DNA of 64,000 nt, taken from contig CAYZUS010000001.1 in the NCBI GenBank assembly GCA_964481885.1, forward strand, positions 1-64,000, written 5' to 3'. Shown here one piece after another: positions 1 to 8,923 of this stretch; position 1 is the first letter of the stretch; every line of letters starts with the position of its first letter. Origin of the DNA: Fen731 sp964481885 (GTDB lineage: Bacteria; Actinomycetota; Humimicrobiia; Humimicrobiales; Humimicrobiaceae). The translations under genes were made by a program, and so were the position numbers. The notes under the pieces were generated by a model. It had not been told where the DNA came from. It was given only the letters and a program-made list of their open reading frames with translations, and did no database searches.

Positions 1-2
1 TC

Positions 3-1732
3 GGACACAATACTTATGAGTTAGGCATTTGGGTAAACCCGGAGGAACGGGAAAGGGCACTTGGAATTCTTAAAGAAAAAGGTTCTGTAAGAGATGTAGA
101 AGTGCAATTGAGGACCAAAAGCGGCGACATTTTAAACATTCTGCTTGCAGCAGAAATAATTAGTATTGATGGAAAAGATTGTATGCTCACCACAGCCTAC
201 AATATTACAGATCTTAAAAAGGCAGAGTCTGCGCTTCTGATGAGTGAAGAAAAATACCGCCGTATTTTGGAAACAACCAATGAAGGACTGATTGTTTTAG
301 ACAAGAATGGGCTGGTAACATTGGTAAACCGGCAAATGGCAGTCTTGCTGGGTTACACTTCTGAGGAGATGCTGGGACGGAAGATCGAGTTATTTATATG
401 TGAAGAGGAATTAAGCGGGCATCTTACTCAAATGGAGATGCGAAAGAATGGACAAAATTCAGTTTATGAAAGGTGTTTTCGCTGCAAAGATGGCAGGAAG
501 CTCCATGCGATTATTTCAGCAACCACCATAGCTGATGCTGAAGGTAACTTCAGCGGATCGTCTGGCATGATAACCGACATCACGGCGCGCAAACAATCTG
601 AAATAGCCCTGGCCAAATCGCAGACTTTAACAAATGCTATTGTCGACAGTACTACTGACATGATCTGGTCAGTCGATCCAGTAAACTTTGGGCTGCTTAC
701 TTTTAACCAGGGTCTTAGCAGCTATTTTCTAAAGAACCGTGGAATGCATATCCAGGTCGGAATGCGCCCGGAGGATCTGTTCCCGCCAGGAGAATTCGTC
801 AAAAAATGGCAGGACTACTATCAGCGGGCCCTCAGGGAAAGTCCCTATACTGTTCAATACAATGCTTATGCCGGGACAAGGACATTGCACCTGACCTTTA
901 ATATTCTCAGACGTGATGGTGATATATTTGGCATATCAGTATTTGCCAGGGATATAACTGAACGTATGCAAATGGAGGAAGCGCTTGAAGAAAAGTCCAA
1001 TGATTTAATTAAAGCTTACGACGCTACTTTACAGGGATGGTCCAATGCGCTCGAGCTTCGGGAGCATGAAACTGCCGGACACTGCCAGCGAGTTGTGCAG
1101 CTAACTGTCGATCTGTCAAAATTAATGAACATAGATTTAGATGAAATTCTTGAAATCCAACGCGGAGCCTTGCTTCATGATATAGGAAAAATGGGTATAC
1201 CTGACAGCATATTGCTAAAACCCGGACCCCTTACAGATGATGAATGGATAATCATGCGGCAGCACCCAATTTATGCTTATAATTTATTGTCAAACATTCC
1301 ATACCTGAAAAAGGCACTGGAAATTCCATACTGCCATCATGAAAAATGGGACGGTTCCGGCTATCCCCGTAAACTATCGGGCCTGGAAATCCCTGTTTCT
1401 GCGAGAATATTTGCTGTCATTGATGTCTGGGATGCACTGTCAAGTAATCGTCCCTACAGGCCGGCATGGCCACAGGAGTCTGTTACACAGTATTTAAATG
1501 AACAAAGAGGCAAACATTTTGACCCNNNNNNNNNNNNNNNNNNNNNNNNNNNNNNNNNNNNNNNNNNNNNNNNNNNNNNNNNNNNNNNNNNNNNNNNNNN
1601 NNNNNNNNNNNNNNNNNNNNNNNNNCACAGGAGTCTGTTACACAGTATTTAAATGAACAAAGAGGCAAACATTTTGACCCTCAGGTTGTTGAATCTTTCC
1701 AGGATCTTGTCAAAAAGAATAAACATTTATAA
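3..1732 (+). CDS. PAS-domain sensor with HD-GYP phosphodiesterase output, 5' end outside window
   Basis: Signalling protein of the HD-GYP family, which hydrolyses cyclic di-GMP. The frame is open from base 3, so the true start lies upstream. At least two PAS/PAC units are visible, ending near DITARKQ and DITERMQ, followed by a short helical linker and the HD-GYP domain with HETAGH, LLHDIGKMGIPD and HHEKWDGSGYP, so the metal-binding residues look intact. No membrane segment is visible in the part present. A 100-N gap falls near the C-terminus. The 55 bases before it recur after it, and removing the gap plus one copy (155 bases) restores the frame and gives a natural end, QVVESFQDLVKKNKHL. The signal sensed is unknown. 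Confidence 0.85.
1471..1680. other. Assembly gap (100 N) flanked by an exact 55-base duplication
   Basis: N run at 1526-1625. Bases 1471-1525 and 1626-1680 are identical. This is the pattern left when a scaffolder joins two contigs that actually overlap by one k-mer. Deleting 155 bases keeps the HD-GYP reading frame, so no sequence is likely to be missing. Confidence 0.9.
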
Positions 1733-1743
1733 AAACATATATC

Positions 1744-1899
1744 TGGTGGAATAATCAAATTTCCAAGACTATTAAAGACTGGCTGCCAGAAGATTCTAAT
1801 GCTTGGAATTGGTCTTTAAAAAAGCTTACTGACTTCTATAGCACAAGTATTCCTAATCTATCAAAATATCACTTGTACAATTTCCCCCAAGGTGCTTAG
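1744..1899 (+). pseudogene. Unrecognised open segment, possible gene remnant
   Basis: An open frame with protein-like composition (contains DWLPEDSNAWNWSLKKLTDF) and no start codon or ribosome binding site. It ends in TAG at 1897-1899. It overlaps the end of the opposite-strand GGDEF remnant. I do not recognise the family. It may be the 3' end of a decayed gene or chance. Confidence 0.2.
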
Positions 1900-2461
1900 A
1901 TTTATACATTGCTCTATCAGATTTTTCGATAATTTTGGAATATTCATCTTCATTATTATATTGGGCCACACCCAGGCTGGCAGTAAACTTAATAATGATT
2001 TTTTCCAACTTCAAGACATTACTTTCAATTGCTACCCTTGTTCTTTCGGCAACATCATTAGCTATTACTATAGTTGTTTTAGGCAATAAAACAATGAATT
2101 CATCGCCACCATATCTGCATACGATTTCATCATGCCTTACTGCTGAATTTAAGATTGAAGCAAGATTCTGCAATACTTTATCACCTGCAGAATGACCATA
2201 TTTGTCATTGATTTGTTTGAATTTATCAATGTCTATCATTATTAATGAAAAAATATTATTAAACCTTCTGTACTTATCTAACTCATTTTGAAGCAATGTT
2301 TCAAAATACGCACGGTTTATAAGTCCGGTAAGGCTATCTTTTAAAGCCAGATCTCTCACTTGATCTGCTTCAATTTTAATAGTTACGTCTACACAGAAGA
2401 CTTTAAACAATAATATCATGGGGTATTGCAGTATTAGTTGGTGTTGGGGTTGCTGTGCCAA
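1853..2461 (-). pseudogene. GGDEF diguanylate cyclase domain, 5'-truncated remnant
   Basis: C-terminal GGDEF domain that would make cyclic di-GMP. The segment CVDVTIKIEADQ looks like the end of a PAS/PAC unit and is followed by DSLTGLINR and an intact RYGGDEF (GGDEF at residues 118-122). The upstream inhibitory-site position reads RxxE rather than RxxD. Only a TTG is available as a start, with no ribosome binding site. The sequence before about residue 20 (MAQQPQHQLI) does not look like part of a sensor. The most likely reading is that the sensor half was lost at a junction near 2400-2415, where a plus-strand remnant of another gene begins. The catalytic domain itself could still be active if expressed. 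Confidence 0.6.
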
Positions 2462-2538
2462 AAGATAGGGAAGAACTGGTTATGGGTATATTGTTAAACA
2501 GTGATGCCAAGGCCACCCATTTGTCGAAACAAGCTTAA
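2407..2538 (+). pseudogene. C-terminal fragment of an unidentified protein
   Basis: An open segment (contains WGIAVLVGVGVAVPKDREEL) running to TAA at 2536-2538, with an in-frame stop just upstream at 2404-2406 and no start signal. The composition is protein-like, a glycine/valine-rich strand then a helix, and it overlaps the start of the opposite-strand GGDEF remnant. It looks like the tail of a gene cut by a rearrangement near 2400. A DUF39-like C-terminus came to mind but could not be confirmed by eye. Confidence 0.25.
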
Positions 2539-2710
2539 AAAAGAAACCAAAGCCTGCTACTTTTTCCAATAAAAACAAATCAGATCAATTACTCAGAAAA
2601 AATAATTCAAACATTTAAATATTGAAAAACTTTTGATTTTTTTTAAATAAAAAGCATTCTTCTAAACCTTCAAAACAAGCAGGATGTTTAATAAAGTAAA
2701 AAAAGACCGT

Positions 2711-2902
2711 TTAAATGACTTTTTTTACTTTTCCTGCTTTAAGGCACTGAGTACATATGTTAAGATTCTGAACCTTGCCCAGATATTCAACCCTTGTTTT
2801 TACAATATTTGGTTTAAAAACCCTGGGAGTTTTTCTGTGTGAATGACTTACATTGTTTCCCATTCCGGGATGTTTTCCGCATACTGCGCATATATTTGAC
2901 AT
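2711..2902 (-). CDS. rpmB: 50S ribosomal protein bL28, zinc-binding form
   Basis: Ribosomal protein of the large subunit. The 63 residues match the family length. The N-terminus MSNICAVCGKHPGMGNNVSHS and two CxxC pairs (C5/C8 and C50/C53) identify the zinc-binding type. It is transcribed divergently from the fakA region, a placement often seen in Gram-positive genomes. The Asp23-family gene (yloU) that usually lies between rpmB and the fakA-type gene is not here. Confidence 0.95.
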   Translation of the reverse strand: MSNICAVCGKHPGMGNNVSHSHRKTPRVFKPNIVKTRVEYLGKVQNLNICTQCLKAGKVKKVI

Positions 2903-3169
2903 TTTAAACTCCTGACAGAAATAATTTTTTAAAATTTAATGAATCTGTTTGTGCTTAACAGTTAAAAACTAATCCTTTTATATCTAAAACATTAAAAAAA
3001 ATAAATAATGACTTTGACTATTATCACTATTTTAAGCTATTTTTCAAACATTTTATTTATACTATAATAGGCTTGTTATGGAAAAGTTAATATTATTTAT
3101 GAAATAATAAACACTGTTTTTCATAACTTTTATTTAACTTAAAAAACGCAAAGAATATTATCATCTTAT

Positions 3170-4099
3170 ATGCTAATTTTCAAGAAAAATTATTTTAAGC
3201 TTCTTAGAGGGGCGAATAAGCCTAAAAATTACATCAGGTATTTTTTTTATTTTTTTGTATTTTTGTTCTGCGTAACAGCAACAAGCCTTTGCTCATGCAG
3301 TAATATAATCAAAAAAGCAGAAAAAATGGCTTCCGGTATACCGTTTAATTATCCGGGTTTAAGAATAGAAACCAGGAGCATCAAGCTTGAAGAAATCAAA
3401 AATGATTATCCAAGAATTGTCTGTTTTGGCGATTCTGTAACATTTGGATGGAACGTAAGTTACGACTTTTCTTACCCTTATATCCTGAAAAAAAACCTTG
3501 CATCCAAATATCCCGATTTAAAAATCATCAACTCCGGAGTAGGAGGCAATACAACAACTGATGCTTTGTCCAGACTAAACAAAGATGCGCTTTATTATAA
3601 TCCTCATCTTGTAATTATTAATTTTGGTTTAAATGATGGCATGCTCAATAAACTGCCGGACGGTATTGAGCCGGCTGACGAGTCATTGTTTTATGAAAAC
3701 GATTCATCCGTCTTTGCTCCAAGGGTAAATATTGCTGATTTTGAAATGCGATACAGACAGATAATATCTATATTTAAGGATAGCAATACCGGAATACTGG
3801 TTCTTGGAATGAGCCCTGTAAGTGATGATTTCCCTGCAGATCAGAATGCTGATTTTCGCAAGAAACAAAAAGACATTTATTTAGTCTATAATGAAAGAAT
3901 AAGTAAAATTGCAGCAGAAAACAGTCTGGATTTTTTAAATATCTGGGAAATATTTAGTTTTCAGGGTTCGCCAGATAAATACTTGCAAACTGATGGTATT
4001 CATCCAAATGAAAAAGGACTGGAATTGATTTCAGAAAGTATTTTTAAATATATTATTGAAAGCAATGTCTTAAATAATGATGATTCCCTGCATAGATGA
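3170..4099 (+). CDS. SGNH/GDSL-family hydrolase, probable lipoprotein
   Basis: Predicted secreted esterase or lipase-like hydrolase; the substrate is unknown. A basic N-terminus and a hydrophobic segment (about residues 22-40) lead to a possible lipobox LCSC with cysteine 43, suggesting membrane anchoring outside the cell. All SGNH blocks are visible: GDSVTFGW with nucleophile Ser 89, GVGGNTTTD, NFGLNDG and a C-terminal DGIHPNEKG carrying the Asp-x-x-His pair. It stands alone between rpmB and the fatty-acid kinase gene with long AT-rich spacers on both sides. Peptidoglycan, polysaccharide or lipid deacylation are all possible; the sequence does not decide. Confidence 0.8.
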   Translation: MLIFKKNYFKLLRGANKPKNYIRYFFYFFVFLFCVTATSLCSCSNIIKKAEKMASGIPFNYPGLRIETRSIKLEEIKNDYPRIVCFGDSVTFGWNVSYDFSYPYILKKNLASKYPDLKIINSGVGGNTTTDALSRLNKDALYYNPHLVIINFGLNDGMLNKLPDGIEPADESLFYENDSSVFAPRVNIADFEMRYRQIISIFKDSNTGILVLGMSPVSDDFPADQNADFRKKQKDIYLVYNERISKIAAENSLDFLNIWEIFSFQGSPDKYLQTDGIHPNEKGLELISESIFKYIIESNVLNNDDSLHR

Positions 4100-4333
4100 A
4101 TCATAGATTAAGAATAGCAGGTAAATGCATTGGGCAGTTTAAAAAAATACCGATAAGTTTTGCAATTGTCAGGAATAATTCCTGTGAACGGTCTTTAAAA
4201 ATTAAAAATAAGGTTCTCTGAAATTTATTTCTGAGCTTAAAAATTTAATTTGTAAAATTCCATTGTTTTTATTTTATTAACAATAAATTAAAATATCACG
4301 AATATTTTTAAAAAAAGAGAAGGTAATTTTTAA

Positions 4334-6109
4334 ATGGAAGAAAAAATTGACAGCCAGCTCGTAAAAGATTTTATCGAGACAATAGTCTCTGATTTTAAAG
4401 AAAATGAAGCCAAAATAAACACACTGAATGTGTTTCCTGTACCTGATGGCGACACAGGCACCAATATGCTTTTGACATTAAAATCGGTTCAACAGGAAGT
4501 TGACAATATCAAAGACTGCACAATTAAAACTGTTGCAGACAGGATATCGTACGGGGCATTAATGGGCGCAAGAGGGAACTCAGGGGTTATTCTTTCACAG
4601 ATACTCAAGGGTTTTCTGGATGTTATAATAGTAGAAAATAATTTTAATACCAGCACATTAAAGTCTGCTGCAAAATCTTCCATGGATCTTGCATACAGCT
4701 CAGTACAGAATCCCACAGAAGGCACGATGCTTACAACAATTAAGGATATTTATCAGGCACTTTCTGGTTTGAATGGCGAGGAGTTTTCACTTGCGGATCT
4801 TCTTGATATGCTTATAAACGAAACAGAGAAATCAGTTTTAAGGACAACTTTTCTATTGCCTGTACTTAAACAGGCAGGCGTAGTTGACGCAGGAGCTCAG
4901 GGCATATGCGAAATACTAAAAGGCTTAAAAAAAGCGCTTGTTAATTTAAGTATGGGAGATAAATCACCAAATACAGCTAAAAAAAAGCAGATTAAAAAAA
5001 TAAAAGATGATAAAAATCCTGCTGGCACAGATAAAAATATTGAAGCAGGCATGATGGATATAGCTGGCACTGCCAAAGACAGCGATGATGAAAATAATGC
5101 TGTTGAGGTATCAGATGAGGCTGATAATAATAATTCAGAAGGCCCGTCAGCTTCAAAAAGATTAAATCTTATTTCCAATATAAAAAATATTTATTGCACC
5201 GAAATGATGGTAAAGGGAGTATCCATCAGCATATTAAGATTAAGGGAAGACATTGAAAGCCTTGGAGACAGTGCGATGATAGTCGGCAATGAGAGGCTTG
5301 TAAAAATTCATGTACACACAAATCATCCTCAAAAGGTTTTAAAAAGAGCCCTAAGAGAGGGAACACTACATGATATACAGATAAATAATATGGTCGATCA
5401 GAGTAAGCAGGCTATATCTACCGAGATAATTGAAGATGTACTGGTTCCTGCAAAAGAGTTTGGAATAATCGCTATTGCAAACGGGGATGGGTTTGAAGAA
5501 ATTTTTAAAAGTATCGGAGTCGATATTGTAATCAAGGGTGGCCAGAGCATGAACCCTTCTACATATGAAATTGTCAAGGCTATAAACAAGCTTGATAGTG
5601 ATAAAATAATAATACTTCCAAATAATAAAAATATAATACTGGCCGCCAACCAGGCCAAAAAAATAATAAAAAGAAATATCAGTGTTATTCCCACAAAAAG
5701 TATTCCCCAGGGAATATCTGCTGCACTTTTATTAAACCAGGATTTAAGCATTGAAGAAAATGTTGATAATATGACAAAAGCGATGGAGTCTTTAAAAACA
5801 GGAGAGGTCACAGTAGCTGTCAGAGATGCCAATCTTTATTTTGGTGAAATCAAAAAAGGTGCATTCATAGGTCTTGGCAATGGAATGGTAAAAGTAATTG
5901 CAGAAAACCAGATAAATGCAGTCATTGAACTGGTAAGAGAAATGATTACCGAAAATGAAGAGATACTTACCTTTTATTTTGGCGACGGGTCCACTCCTGA
6001 AGACAATAAGACCATACAGTCAAAATTAAAAAGCTATTATCCCGGACTTGAAATAGAATTTCATAAAGGAGGACAGCCTCTTTATCCCTATATTTTTTCT
6101 ATAGAGTAG
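4334..6109 (+). CDS. fakA: DAK1/DegV-like kinase protein, FakA/YloV family
   Basis: Homologue of the ATP-binding subunit of bacterial fatty-acid kinase, which phosphorylates fatty acids bound to a FakB partner so that they can enter phospholipid synthesis with PlsX. The N-terminal DhaL-type domain has NVFPVPDGDTGTNM (about residues 32-45) and MGARGNSGVILSQ. The C-terminal part is the conserved domain ending GGQPLYPYIFSIE. Residues about 206-274 are a lysine/aspartate/asparagine-rich low-complexity insert not typical of the family. The start is supported by GAGAAGG upstream of 4334. plsX and acpP lie downstream, which fits the role. No fakB gene is in the window. Confidence 0.88.
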   Translation: MEEKIDSQLVKDFIETIVSDFKENEAKINTLNVFPVPDGDTGTNMLLTLKSVQQEVDNIKDCTIKTVADRISYGALMGARGNSGVILSQILKGFLDVIIVENNFNTSTLKSAAKSSMDLAYSSVQNPTEGTMLTTIKDIYQALSGLNGEEFSLADLLDMLINETEKSVLRTTFLLPVLKQAGVVDAGAQGICEILKGLKKALVNLSMGDKSPNTAKKKQIKKIKDDKNPAGTDKNIEAGMMDIAGTAKDSDDENNAVEVSDEADNNNSEGPSASKRLNLISNIKNIYCTEMMVKGVSISILRLREDIESLGDSAMIVGNERLVKIHVHTNHPQKVLKRALREGTLHDIQINNMVDQSKQAISTEIIEDVLVPAKEFGIIAIANGDGFEEIFKSIGVDIVIKGGQSMNPSTYEIVKAINKLDSDKIIILPNNKNIILAANQAKKIIKRNISVIPTKSIPQGISAALLLNQDLSIEENVDNMTKAMESLKTGEVTVAVRDANLYFGEIKKGAFIGLGNGMVKVIAENQINAVIELVREMITENEEILTFYFGDGSTPEDNKTIQSKLKSYYPGLEIEFHKGGQPLYPYIFSIE

Positions 6110-6377
6110 GCCAAAAAAAGTATAATCATCCGGGTAAGCCACGTAAGAGTGGCCGGTCAGCTCAGATGAGCGAGTAAAACAGAAAGCATGATCTTACAAA
6201 GCCAATAGTCTGACAAAAAACACAATAAGACAAATAGTCCCGCCATGCCAAATATGTCGAGTAAGTTCAAACAAAAAATATATAGGTTTTTCTTTAAGTA
6301 TTTTTAATCATATAATATCGGCATTATCAGAATGCTGTTTTTTATTGCCATAATATAAAATAATGAGGTGACCGGAA
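6110..6377. other. Intergenic region with two small GC-rich hairpins
   Basis: A GCCAC/GTGGC stem (6138-6153) and a GCTCA/TGAGC stem (6160-6171) lie side by side in otherwise AT-rich sequence after fakA. There is no T-tract directly after them, so they are not a typical intrinsic terminator. They may be a 3' UTR structure or small RNA. The rest of the gap shows nothing I can name. Confidence 0.35.
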
Positions 6378-6929
6378 ATCAGAATAATAGCTGGAACATA
6401 TAGAGGATTAAAATTAAAACTTCCTTCGGATTACGATATCAGACCAACCCAGGATCGTGTAAAAGAGAGCATTTTTAATGTACTTGGCAGAGATCTGCAG
6501 GATGGCAGTGTGCTTGATCTTTTTTCAGGTTCCGGTTCTCTCGGACTGGAAGCAGTAAGCAGGGGAGCTTCAAAAGTATATTTTGTTGATAACAGCCTTA
6601 AATCAATAAAGCTGATAAAAAGCAATCTGGAACTTCTGAAAAACAATGAGTGTGAATGTAAGGTAATAAAGAGCGATATTTTTAAGTTTCTTGAGCACTT
6701 TGATGGAATTAAGGCAGACTTTGTTTTTCTAGATCCACCATATAAAATAGAAATTCCGGTGATGCAAAATATTTTTACTGTCTTGACAGCCAGGGCTGAT
6801 ATTTTTAAAAATGCCACAATCGTCTATGAGTATTTTTCAAAAAGGGACATATCGGTCGAGACAGGTACATTAAAAATAATTAAAAACTCACATTTTGGTG
6901 ATAAAATAGTCTCTTATATTTCGGCATGA
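6378..6929 (+). CDS. rsmD: 16S rRNA (guanine966-N2)-methyltransferase
   Basis: Methylates G966 of 16S rRNA during small-subunit assembly. Present are the family N-terminus (IRIIAGTYRGLKL), RPTQDRVKESIFN, the SAM-binding loop LDLFSGSGSLGLEA and the catalytic FLDPPY. The 183 residues match the family length. The conserved first residue falls on an ATC codon at 6378, six bases after GAGGTGA (6365-6371). The in-frame ATG at 6363 is followed at once by TGA (6369), and the next usable start, GTG 6510, would remove 44 conserved residues. So either translation begins at AUC or one base is wrong in the AAA at 6376-6378, in which case GTG 6368 would be the start. It precedes coaD, the usual order. Confidence 0.85.
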   Translation: MRIIAGTYRGLKLKLPSDYDIRPTQDRVKESIFNVLGRDLQDGSVLDLFSGSGSLGLEAVSRGASKVYFVDNSLKSIKLIKSNLELLKNNECECKVIKSDIFKFLEHFDGIKADFVFLDPPYKIEIPVMQNIFTVLTARADIFKNATIVYEYFSKRDISVETGTLKIIKNSHFGDKIVSYISA

Positions 6930-7200
6930 ATAATTTGTTTTGCTGATTAATTTGGTTTTTACTTAATTAATTGTTAAAAAAATAGCTTGAAAACATTTCA
7001 ATCCTGGCTTTTAATGCCACTTTTTCATGAGGAAATCATTAGAAATTAATTTTCCAGCGGCTTATTGCTTGTTTAAGAATCTAAAAAAAAGATTCATTGG
7101 CTTATTAAAAAATCTGTGTGATCCGGTTTTATTTTAAATTGTTTTTAATATAATATAGAATTGTCTTTTTATAATAGTTTTATACACAGTGGTGCAGCCA

Positions 7201-7683
7201 ATGGAAAATATTGCTTTATGCCCCGGAACATATGATCCTATAACTGAAGGGCACAGGGATGTTATTAACCGCAGTGCAAGGGTTTTTGACAGGGTAATAG
7301 TTGCTGTATCAAAAAGCTACAGGAAAAAACCTGTTTACTCTCTTGCCCAGAGAGTCGAGTTTGTGAAAATAGTTTTCAGGGATACACGTAATATTGAAGT
7401 AATTTCTTTTGATGGCCTGATGATTGACATTGCAGCAAAAATGAATGTAAATGTAATTGTTAAGGGCCTAAGGGCCATATCTGATTTTGAAAATGAATTT
7501 CAGATGGCACAGATAAATAAAAAACTAAATCCTGAAATCGAAACTATGTTTTTAGTGACAAATCCGTTATATGCTTATCTGAGTTCAAGTGCCGTAAAGG
7601 AAGTTGCAAGCTTTAATGGCTGCATCAGCGGACTTGTCCCAAAGGAGATAGAAGCAGATATTGTAGAAAAGTTTAAAAAATAA
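7201..7683 (+). CDS. coaD: Phosphopantetheine adenylyltransferase
   Basis: Transfers AMP from ATP to 4'-phosphopantetheine, the fourth step of coenzyme A synthesis. The nucleotidyltransferase signature CPGTYDPITEGH (residues 7-18) and the later YLSSSAVKEVA are clear. The ATG at 7201 gives 160 residues and the normal family N-terminus. A GTG at 7189 would add four residues with no better binding site. It follows rsmD and precedes the sepIVA-like gene, the order known in Actinobacteria and Gram-positives. The 270-base leader is AT-rich with no clear promoter. Confidence 0.93.
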   Translation: MENIALCPGTYDPITEGHRDVINRSARVFDRVIVAVSKSYRKKPVYSLAQRVEFVKIVFRDTRNIEVISFDGLMIDIAAKMNVNVIVKGLRAISDFENEFQMAQINKKLNPEIETMFLVTNPLYAYLSSSAVKEVASFNGCISGLVPKEIEADIVEKFKK

Positions 7684-7696
7684 AGCAGGGGTGATT

Positions 7697-8158
7697 ATGG
7701 ACACAATAGAATTAATTGACAAACTAGAGGAGATTATAGGTAAAAGCAGAAAAATACCTTTTTCTTCAAATTTTATTATAAATGAAAATGAGATTTACGA
7801 GATTCTTGATGAACTCCGCAATGTTTTGCCTGAAGAATTCAAACAAGCGAGATGGATTGTCAAGGAGCGTGAAAACATGCTTGAAGAGGCAAAAAGGCAG
7901 GCTGGAAGGATACTGGGTGAAGCAGAAGAAAGAGCAGAGCATATGTTAAGCCAGAGCGAGATAATGAAAAATGCAGTTAAAAAATCTGATGAGATTATTT
8001 CTCTTTCAGAAGCAAAAGCAAGGACGCTCCGGCTGGAAGCTGAGGACTATTCTGATGAAAAACTTGCAAGCCTGGAAGCAGTTGTCTATAAAATACTTAG
8101 TGCTGTAGAAAAAGGCAGAGAGCAGTTTAAATCTTCAGGCTCCGTAAACAACAGCTAA
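7697..8158 (+). CDS. SepIVA/DivIVA-like coiled-coil protein
   Basis: Small cytoplasmic coiled-coil protein. The N-terminal part (DKLEEIIGKSRKIPFSSN, then ILDELRNVLPEEFKQA) followed by a long charged helix (ERENMLEEAKRQAGRILGEAEERAEHML) resembles the actinobacterial SepIVA family, which acts in septation and polar growth in mycobacteria. Its place after coaD and near the rpmF/rnc/smc block is also that of sepIVA. It has 153 residues, shorter than the mycobacterial protein because the coil is shorter. The ATG 7697 sits five bases after AGGGG; GTG 7691 overlaps that site. The DUF177 gene that often follows is absent. Function here is inferred. Confidence 0.7.
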   Translation: MDTIELIDKLEEIIGKSRKIPFSSNFIINENEIYEILDELRNVLPEEFKQARWIVKERENMLEEAKRQAGRILGEAEERAEHMLSQSEIMKNAVKKSDEIISLSEAKARTLRLEAEDYSDEKLASLEAVVYKILSAVEKGREQFKSSGSVNNS

Positions 8159-8180
8159 AAAATATCCATATTTTTTTAGG
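8155..8180 (+). terminator. AT-only hairpin after the sepIVA-like gene
   Basis: The inverted repeat CTAAAAAATAT / ATATTTTTTTAG with a two-base loop starts at the stop codon. The right arm supplies a run of seven T. It is a weak terminator candidate. Confidence 0.35.
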
Positions 8181-8306
8181 CTCTGCTGAATATTTTTGTT
8201 GATTAATTATTTTTATATGGTATATTGTTTTATTTGATATTTGTATTATAACAGGATTGTAACATAGAGATATCTAATTTTTTTAATTTTTTTCAGGAGG
8301 TTAATT

Positions 8307-8696
8307 GTGGCAGCGGTTCCAAAGAATAAACGGTCCAAATCCAAAAGGGACATGAAACGAAATGGTTTTAAGTTAAGTGTGTTAAGCGTAGTTGAGTGCC
8401 CAAGGTGTCGTGTCAAAAAAGTGGCGCACAGGGTTTGTACTGCTTGTGGTTATTATGACAATAAAGAAGTAATAAAAATAATAGACAAGAGTAAAGCACC
8501 GGCAACTCCTGAAGAAAAAGCCAAAGCAAAAGCGGAAGCAAAGACAAAAGCTGCAGCCAAAGCTAAAAGTACCCCTAGGCGTGGCAGAAGAATTGCTGCA
8601 CCGGTAAATAAAGAAACAGAAACTGTAAAGCTGGAAAAGAAAGAAACTGAACCGGTAGAACAGGACAAGAAAGAAGCCGAACCGGTAGTATCATAA
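8307..8696 (+). CDS. rpmF: 50S ribosomal protein bL32 with long charged C-terminal tail
   Basis: Large-subunit ribosomal protein. The first 60 residues are standard bL32: MAAVPKNKRSKSKRDMKR, a CPRC pair and a CTACGYYDNKEV pair forming the zinc ribbon. The start is GTG with a strong AGGAGG eight bases upstream. The protein continues for about 65 more residues, first lysine/alanine-rich (KAKAEAKTKAAAKAKS), then acidic with the repeating unit KKE(T/A)EPV. Normal bL32 ends near residue 60. The tail is probably disordered and could be solvent-exposed on the ribosome; its role is unknown. Confidence 0.93.
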   Translation: MAAVPKNKRSKSKRDMKRNGFKLSVLSVVECPRCRVKKVAHRVCTACGYYDNKEVIKIIDKSKAPATPEEKAKAKAEAKTKAAAKAKSTPRRGRRIAAPVNKETETVKLEKKETEPVEQDKKEAEPVVS

Positions 8697-8796
8697 ATTT
8701 TTTTAGTGAAGAAAAATCATTCTAAAGCTATTAAATGTGTTTTCAAATAAATAGACCATAAAAAACAATTGGAATCCTGTAGTATCGTTGAAGGTT

Positions 8797-8923
8797 ATAC
8801 AGCTTGGCAGTGAGTCTGCTTATATAGTGGTAATTGGATTAACTCACTGGTTATAGAAGAACCCCGAAAGGGTTCTGTTGCGGGGGACATAAGGATTAAA
8901 ATACAAGAATAATTGGGGTATTT
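8797..8923 (+). other. Structured leader before the Pta-like gene
   Basis: An 8-bp stem CAGTGAGT (8808-8815) / ACTCACTG (8842-8849) encloses a 26-base loop and is followed by a 7-bp hairpin AGAACCC-CGAAA-GGGTTCT (8858-8876). The second hairpin is followed by GTTGCGGGGG, not T, so it is not a simple terminator. The region is richer in GC than nearby spacers. No known riboswitch class was recognised. Confidence 0.4.

Noticed and set aside
6510..6929. GTG 6510 as the rsmD start
   Set aside because: It would delete RPTQDRVKESIFN and other conserved N-terminal residues; homology runs upstream to 6378.
8797..8923. Known riboswitch before the Pta-like gene
   Set aside because: I looked for cobalamin, cyclic di-GMP, fluoride and THF consensus features and did not find them; reported only as an unnamed structure.
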